A stretch of DNA of 64,000 bases from Volvariella volvacea V23 (Eukaryota; Basidiomycota; Agaricomycetes; Agaricales; Pluteaceae), in the NCBI GenBank assembly GCA_000349905.1, contig KB722741.1, positions 585,979-649,978 on the forward strand. Direction: 5' to 3'. The position numbers and the translations under genes are program-made. A model generated the notes under the pieces. It searched no databases, was not told where the DNA came from, and was given only the letters and a program-made list of their open reading frames with translations. Position 1 is the first letter of the stretch; each line of letters starts with the position of its first letter. Below, in pieces: positions 57,812-64,000 of the stretch.

Positions 57812-58092
57812 CTATTTGCTCGTAGTAGGGCTCTCTGGATGTGCCTTGAACCAACGCTCAACTACCCGGGCCATAGGGCAGGCCGATGATTGGGCATTCG
57901 GTCCTTGTTCCTCGTACATCTTCTGACAGCATTGATAGAGCTTCCGGAGGGCGTCATTACACTTTTCAGGTTGATACGTGTTCTTGTTCAGACAGTTTTG
58001 CAGATTGCATGCTGTGGACATCAGCACGCGGAGTTCGGTGATGCAGAAATTATCGTGACTACACCTTCTCCCTGACACGATGGCTGATTCAT
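57812..58092 (-). CDS. CMC4: Cx9C-motif protein Cmc4, mitochondrial intermembrane space
   Basis: Two exons: complement(57812..58011, 58065..58092), 75 aa, phases closing. The protein is MNQPSCQGEACNLQNC, then LNKNTYQPEKCNDALRKLYQ with CC following, QKMYEEQGPNAQ, CPMARVVERWF. The first Cx9C forms only when the short first exon is spliced on (C-QGEACNLQN-C); the second is C-NDALRKLYQ-C. This is the twin Cx9C hairpin of Cmc4, imported and oxidised by the Mia40 pathway in the intermembrane space; the adjacent CC and the extra Cys before the first helix are also family features. Length equals the family norm. A longer frame starting at 58180 would skip the real first exon and is wrong. Yeast symbol by homology. 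Confidence 0.9.
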
Positions 58093-58873
58093 ACTCGTAG
58101 TCTGGTGTGGTGCAAAGATTAGTCAATACCGTGACCTTGGCTGTGCTGCAGGATCTGAACGTGAGTCGTGCGCGTACCATCTAATGCTATACGTCTAGGC
58201 CCAGGTATGAAGGTATTCCCGTCGCTTGTTACGAATATGCAGCAGAGCCTGACTCTCGAATGGTCTGAACCCCGTCGAGTCGGGAGGTGTACTTATGGGA
58301 GCGGCGGGTGGCGTGATGTCACGTGTCACCGTTGCGGAGGAATTCGGCGATTGCCGCACATCGTCAACCCACCCCACCCAGCATCGAGATGCCTCTGCCA
58401 GTGCTGGCTAATCGGCGTGAGCTTAAGAGGGAAAGTCCTTTAGATTCGAGATTTTTTATAGCGGTGCGGCATTTTGATTAGCTGAATGCCAGTGCACGAT
58501 CCATTGTCCGTCCCTCATCAGGAAGTTACTGCGGGTATCTTGGCTGAATGATGGAGCCTTACAACGTTATGGGGAGCTCGAAGTATGGCACTCGGAGCGC
58601 CCACTGCCGCCCACAAACGTGGTTCTCCACCGTGATTACGAGTTCGGTAAGTCTATCAATCGATATCCACCTAAGCGCACCTGAGATGGCATAGGAATCT
58701 GACATCTTGGAATCGATGCTGTGCTAGGTCACACCACGAATCAGGCTACAGCATTGGGTAAACAAACGCATGGATTGATCGCCATTAGATTTGGCACAAT
58801 TGATGCGTACGATATTCTTGAAGCGCGCATTTCAAATTAGCTCAACCCTTTGCCGCCGTAAGCTTCTCCGCGG
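58093..58873. other. Divergent promoter region of CMC4 and the mucin-like gene
   Basis: No coding homology found. Confidence 0.4.
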
Positions 58874-58880
58874 TATATAA
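58874..58880 (+). promoter_or_regulatory. TATA-box-like element
   Basis: TATATAA about 47 bases before the ATG at 58927; position suits a core promoter with a very short leader. Confidence 0.45.
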
Positions 58881-58926
58881 CACAGCTCGTGCCCTTTCAG
58901 ACGTAAGCCATTTCCCTCCGCCCATC

Positions 58927-60239
58927 ATGTCCTCTCAGAGCACGACTCTCATTGAGACTGAACTGGAGGATTCCCTCACTCCGACACAACCCACGGCGAC
59001 TAGTACTTCCCCTGAGGATGACGAGCCTTCATCTACACCATCTGCATCTGAGAGCGAGACTGAAAGCCAAACGGAGGAATCGTCATCCAGTGAAGCTTCC
59101 ACCGATTCCGATACATCGACCTCCTCCATCGTTAGCCTTACTTCTACCTCGGCCACTCCAACTCTTTCATCATCCTCCTCCTCCATCTCGGCCACTCCTA
59201 CAGAAACCCCCAGCGAAGATTCTGGTGGTGGGTTGAGTGGACGCCAAATCACAATCATCGTTGCAGTCTCCATCGCTGGAGCAATTGCATTGCTCCTTCT
59301 GTACTTCGTCGTCTCCGGACTTCTCCGCAGGCGCAGAAAGACTCGCATCAACTCCTTCAGGCCTACATCCGTCGTTCAGTTCATCGAAAAGGGAGATACC
59401 TTCAGAAGATCTTCGTACTTCGAGACTGCATCTGGAAGAGCACCCCTTCTCGCCGGGTCTAGCTCGAGTAGGCCCTATTCCGACTACAGCGCCAATGGAC
59501 GGGATATGGAAGCTGGCCCCTCACAACCCCGCCCAGACAGCACAAACCGATCACTGTCACCTCCCTATCCCCCATACGCCAACAACTCCAATGCAGCATT
59601 CTCATCGACCGAAACGATTCGTGGCTACAACGCAGCCCCGATGAGCACGGATCCCGCTCCGCAATCCGCAGCCGGATCGACCGTGGCGGTACCATTGTTA
59701 CCACCACCAACAACAACGTCATCGGCTGGGCAGGGCTCCAATATTACAATGCCCACACCACAAATGGTCGCTCCGTACTCACAACAACAGTCCTCTCGAA
59801 CGAGATCGCCCCCGGGTCCCAGAGCACCTGTCGCGCGTGACACGGTGAGCGACAGGTCGGTTTACTCTCAGGCATCCGCTTCCGGTGGTGTGGCACCGCT
59901 CAACGTCAACCGACGAGCTTCGCAGCAGTCGATCTCCAATCGGTCTCTTCGACAGTCGCCTTCAAGGGATAACAGCTATTTCGTAGGACAGTCTGCAGGT
60001 GGGGCACCATCCACGGCTGCACCTGCACCTGCACCCGCACCCGTGCCCGCAGCGAGGATTGGGGAGCATGGTGAATTTGTGATAGGTTCAGGTCGAACTT
60101 CAGGTCGAACTTCACCACAGTCGATCCTGGGAGGTGCGTGAGACGTTATCGTGCCTTGTGGCATTGCGTGCTGTGAAACTGATGACTTGTGTTGGCAGAC
60201 CCTCAGCAACGATCTGACTCACCGGCCAACATCAGATAA
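58927..60239 (+). CDS. Single-pass mucin-like membrane protein
   Basis: Two exons, 58927..60133 and 60199..60239, 415 aa; the splice changes the ending from LGGA to LGDPQQRSDSPANIR. Residues 1-105 are extremely Ser/Thr/Glu-rich, a likely O-mannosylated ectodomain, with no cleaved signal peptide visible. A transmembrane helix ITIIVAVSIAGAIALLLLYF follows (about 108-132) with RRRRKTR on its cytosolic side, then a long Ser/Pro/Gln-rich cytosolic tail with short repeats (APAPAPAP, SGRTSGRTS). The type-III layout resembles fungal cell-wall stress sensors or Mid2-like/axial-type proteins, but no WSC or other domain is present, so this is only an analogy. Confidence 0.75.
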
Positions 60240-62603
60240 ATCGTCGCCTCGGAAAAGTATATATTGTAATTGAGCCCTTTCCAAGTTTTCCAAATCTTAC
60301 CATCGTGGACATTTTCATTCGCATACCATGTCTTGATTGTATATACCTCAGATGTCATCATCATCAGTGTTGGACACTTTACCCTGTTTCAAAACCCCGC
60401 CGAGACGTACCTAGCACGTTTCAATGTACTTCATATATTTATGTTACCTAGAACTTTTTGTTTACACACGTTGCTGTTGGCTGCACCAAAGAGGTGGGCA
60501 ACGTGCAATCTCTATTAGAGGATCAATAACAACAGGATCGGCGTTTCCTTCTGGTCACTAGCATGCGGTGGTGCCGTTTACAGCATGGGTGCGCAATCAT
60601 CAGAGAATGTGGCGACAGCAGGTCAGTTGTGGCTAGAAGGGGAGTGGGCTGTTTCCCCTGTACCCTTCAGCGGGAGTCCGCGAGTCGATTGGAGAGATGG
60701 AATCAGGATCATTGTGATAATCACCGTGGTCAGTGTTTGCCCAGCAGCTGCTGATCGATATATTTGGAACGACGCTCAATTGTCGTGGTTACAAGAAATT
60801 GCAAATTGAGAAACTATTAATATAGCTCTGTACATATCTGCACCGAGAATAGCTGCAACCTAGATTTGAGTACATAAATATGTGCTTGAAACTTGAGAAG
60901 GGGTGTTCACCGTTTCATGACCCTTTTCCTCTTCCAGTCGCAGACGGGTTTCGTTCATGAGCGGAATATTATCACGTATATTTGGACGAACGTTCAATTC
61001 TTGCGCCTTTCTATCTCTATTTCTCATAAGGAGGGTCTTGAGGAATGCCGCTGTCAAGGGCCTCGGTCTCGGTACTACCTAGTTGGCTATTCACTGAACC
61101 CACAAACGGAGGTCCCTAGCACGATGAACGTGCAAAGAAGAGTCAGTCGATTGCACAGCTCTAGATACCTCTGATTGCGTTTGAGTCTTAGTGGTATCTA
61201 CCATTAACGTACAATGTCTTGTATCGATACAACACATCCAAAACACAGCATCACTTGGGAAGGTTGACTGTGCCATGTAGTATGCAGGAATGCCCTCACT
61301 GCATCTAAAAACTCCGAGTCCAAGTTTCTTGAACGGGTGATAGCCTGCTGTAATATTGACTGAAAATGTGCACCGCCTTGATGCTTCTCCTTTCCACGAA
61401 CTCGACATCATGCGCTACAACTACTCCAGGCGGCAAGAGACTTTTCTGTTCGAAATGACTGCTTCAGGCAAGAAGCGATCAACATGAGTGTGCCTCCTAG
61501 AGGATGGTGTGCCAGCGGGAATCTATCGGGATATGGACTGACGCTTGAGTTTTATCCGACATCTGGGGGTACGATGTTAGTAGCAACTTGAATAATTGTT
61601 AACCACTGGCACACTGTGCACCCGAGCGCTCTCCGCGGTCCATATCAAAATTGGTATCGCGTTGTGCCTTGAATCCGGGTGATCCCATTTCATTTATCAA
61701 TGCTAAGAGCGCCCTTTATCGGAGTTATCAGTAGAACACTCTACACTTACCCTCGCCTCCTTGTCCTGCCGACTGGGGTATATTTGGACGAAGAATCCGT
61801 GCGTTCTTCTCATAAATTCTTTGTCCAAATGCGATCTGCTTTGTGCTGGTAAGGCGAGGATGGCGTTAACGCATGAGTGGTACCTCTATTGCTCATTCAT
61901 GTCAATCGGCTGGGATGAATACTATAGTGCATATTGACAAGCATGATATGCAGGAAAAATACTCGTGAATAAGAGGAGGTTGTGACCGTTGCATTTACTA
62001 GTTGATTACTATTGAATGCCGCTATAACCACCTCAGCCAGTGAAAGGGGCCGATGTGGTAGGATTGGTTTGGCATCAAGTCTTGTAAGCAAGTAGGCATT
62101 AATTGATCACGGGCACCTCATCATCCATCAGCTCATTCTGGTGGTTTGGCAAGCAGTGGCTGGGTAGTCGAGCATCGCGATGACACTTAATTTCCTAGGT
62201 ACTCAATACCACCAACATCGTTATTACTTTACCGGTCCTTCAGAAGTGTCAATCTACAATCTGCTAACTGCCAGGCCATACAATGATCTGGATGTTTCAT
62301 CCGCCTCTTGCAGGCTTGACATGGGTGTACTGCATTGAGTTCTCCTCTAGCGATTTAGCGCTAAGAGCGGCGCTTGACCCATTTCGGTAACTGAAGTAGA
62401 TAGCACTGGGCAAAACCCGGTCAGCACGTGAGCGCCTCGAGGAGTTGACATAGCCTGCATTTCGCTTTTATGAGTTCCTAACTCCTCGCTCTAAAGTAAA
62501 GACCATCTTCCACACCTCTTGCCGCTGCCCACGGTGCACTCTCGTCTTTGTCCCTGTGTGCAGCACCTCGTTTTGCGTCCAAATTTAGGTTATCCAAGGA
62601 GAA
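60240..62603. other. Gene-poor stretch
   Basis: About 2.4 kb without a supported gene on either strand; short frames near 60585 and 61091 have no homology. Confidence 0.35.
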
Positions 62604-63480
62604 GTGATGTATCCCTCTTCACACGGCGATGACGATTACCGAGAATTCGAAAAGGGTGGATCCATCCGGTATTCCGCTAATGGGACGAATCTTTGGAATA
62701 ACGGCACAAAAATTTCAAACATTGGGAGCCGAAACACCGTCTATCACAGGAGTATCACCTACACCTTTGAGAGGACCCGCGTTGAAGGTAGTATTCGCAT
62801 CGTCTCCACGGCATGTCATTCACATATAGGTATTTTAACAGCTCAAAGAGAACGGCTTCTTGCTCTTGTTGCACACAACGCCATGCATACGGGTGAAATA
62901 CGTGCAGGCTTACGGGAATGCGACTCCCACATGTAAGAATCAGTTATCGACGATACCATCAATTGGATCCAGAACGTAAACCGGAAGGGGAGTGTTCTCT
63001 GTGCTTTTGGACCTGCGAGAACCGGGAAATCAGCATTTGCTTTGAGCGTTGCCAAACAGCTGGACAAACGCACGACTTTTGGTCAGGTGGCAGGCTCCTT
63101 TTTCTTCGGCGCAGGAGACCCACGGCTTAGCAACCTCAGTGCATTTGTCCCAACCCTGGCTTATCAATTGACTGTATCCATGGGTAATCGTGTGAGAATG
63201 GAGATTTGGAGGGTTATAGATCGGGATCCGGGCGTATTTCAGGCTACGATAGAGGTTCAATGGGAAAGGTTGATCGTGGAGACGGTGAGAACAGTTTACA
63301 AGAGAGCTCCCTTCCCCATGCCCCCTGCTGTCATGATTATTGACGGCCTTGACGAATGTGCCGATACGAGGGATCAGATACGAGTCCTGAATTTGATTGC
63401 ATCTTGTGGCGCCGACTTTCCCCTTGCTTTCTTGGTCGTTAGCAGACTTGAACTCCATCTTGCCACCGCATTCGCCACAC
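62604..63480 (+). pseudogene. NACHT-domain protein relic with an in-frame stop
   Basis: In one frame: ALVAHNAMHTGEIRAGLREC (the usual HNA-type lead-in), an in-frame TAA at 62934-62936, then ESVIDDTINWIQN, FGPARTGKSAFALSVAKQL (Walker A), VAGSFFFGAGDPRLSNLSAF, PAVMIIDGLDECADTRDQIR (Walker B) and FPLAFLVVSRLELHLATAF, after which homology stops. The winged-helix part and all C-terminal sequence are missing. Walker motifs are intact. A single nonsense codon plus loss of the 3' half indicate a pseudogene. It is related to, but clearly diverged from, the NACHT gene at 45902. Confidence 0.75.
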
Positions 63481-64000
63481 GTCCTCTCTTTCCCCTCTGT
63501 CGACCCAGTATCAACCTCGGGGAATGCAAGGTTTTTTGCGACAAATCTCACTATTCGGGTGCCTTTGGGAGGCCTCAGCGTGAAGGCGATAAGAGAGGAT
63601 ATTGGATTGTATCGCCCAAAAGCTCGGGGCGTGACGTTGTTGACCGGACTCAAGGTAGCTTTGCTACTGAAATTCACGGCCTTGGCGAAGGTAATTATAT
63701 TCATATCTGCTTGTTATAAACGTGGTTACTGATTTATAAGTTAGAAACTCTAGAATTTAGCTATTACTATTTGAGGAAACGTATGAAGAATTTTGGATAC
63801 CCGGTATAAAGCGCGGGACGACGATTTCGACTCAGAAACGCATTCGAGAACTCTGCGATACCTGTGCTTGATACCTTGCTGTATCAGCGTACTTCTAGAC
63901 CTATGACCCCTTCTCTAGATGCTTCGACCGATTGTAGCTACTGGATACATATTAATGCCTATATTAGGCTTTAGCCATGTATTTATCGCTGTACCATAAC
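63481..64000. other. Sequence after the NACHT relic, nothing recognised
   Basis: Open frames exist on both strands up to 63732 but none continues the NACHT homology. Confidence 0.35.

Noticed and set aside
60585..60809. 74-codon plus-strand frame with a hydrophobic stretch
   Set aside because: Isolated, no homology, and the initiation context and partner exons are missing.
63030..63704. 224-codon minus-strand frame
   Set aside because: Antisense to the NACHT relic, which has clear Walker motifs on the plus strand.
1..64000. CRISPR array, bacterial insertion sequence or prophage
   Set aside because: No regularly spaced repeats and no bacterial mobile-element genes; the window is intron-rich fungal DNA.

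Overview
This window is nuclear DNA of a filamentous basidiomycete, most likely an Agaricomycete. The evidence is dense short introns (about 40-90 nt, GT...AG), families expanded in that class (NACHT proteins, F-box proteins, fungal O-methyltransferases, HSPA12-like Hsp70, a GWT-THGFF membrane family), and ordinary eukaryotic housekeeping genes. I saw no prokaryotic, organellar or viral block. All gene models come from reading splice sites by eye; where exon phases close they are stated exactly.

Layout. 1-13 kb: tail of a Gly/Lys-rich protein, a penta-EF-hand protein (-), O-methyltransferase copy 1 (+), an acidic protein that looks like a dead dual-specificity phosphatase (+), coatomer delta subunit (+), and a broken membrane-protein gene (-). 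14-21 kb: an uncharacterised six-exon gene (family X, copy 1), an F-box tail relic, a small HWSF-type protein, a broken flavin monooxygenase, and a stretch almost without CpG. 21-29 kb: a GC-rich trypsin-like protease gene (-), a five-exon FG-nucleoporin-like gene (-), a tRNA-Ala with an intron, a CPVHG-motif protein (+) and a two-helix membrane protein (+). 29-41 kb: an HSPA12-type Hsp70 (-), a coiled-coil protein with a His run (+), a decayed LRR-like gene, a second identical tRNA-Ala, and the APC/C activator Cdh1/Fizzy-related (-). 42-57 kb: family X copy 2 (-), a NACHT NTPase (+), O-methyltransferase copy 2 (-, containing a 100-N gap), a GMC oxidoreductase relic, an F-box protein (-) and O-methyltransferase copy 3 (-). 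57-64 kb: the mitochondrial twin-Cx9C protein Cmc4 (-), a single-pass mucin-like membrane protein (+) and a NACHT pseudogene (+).

The housekeeping genes serve separate processes: COPI transport, mitotic exit, nuclear pore and the mitochondrial intermembrane space. Between them lies accessory DNA rich in gene duplication and decay. Three O-methyltransferase paralogues, two family-X paralogues, an intact F-box gene plus its relic and two NACHT genes lie within 60 kb. There are also broken monooxygenase, GMC oxidoreductase and membrane-protein genes. The most interesting uncharacterised item is the family-X pair: three of six exons have exactly the same length, and two conserved blocks read like beta-grasp (PB1/SUMO-like) folds joined by a low-complexity linker.
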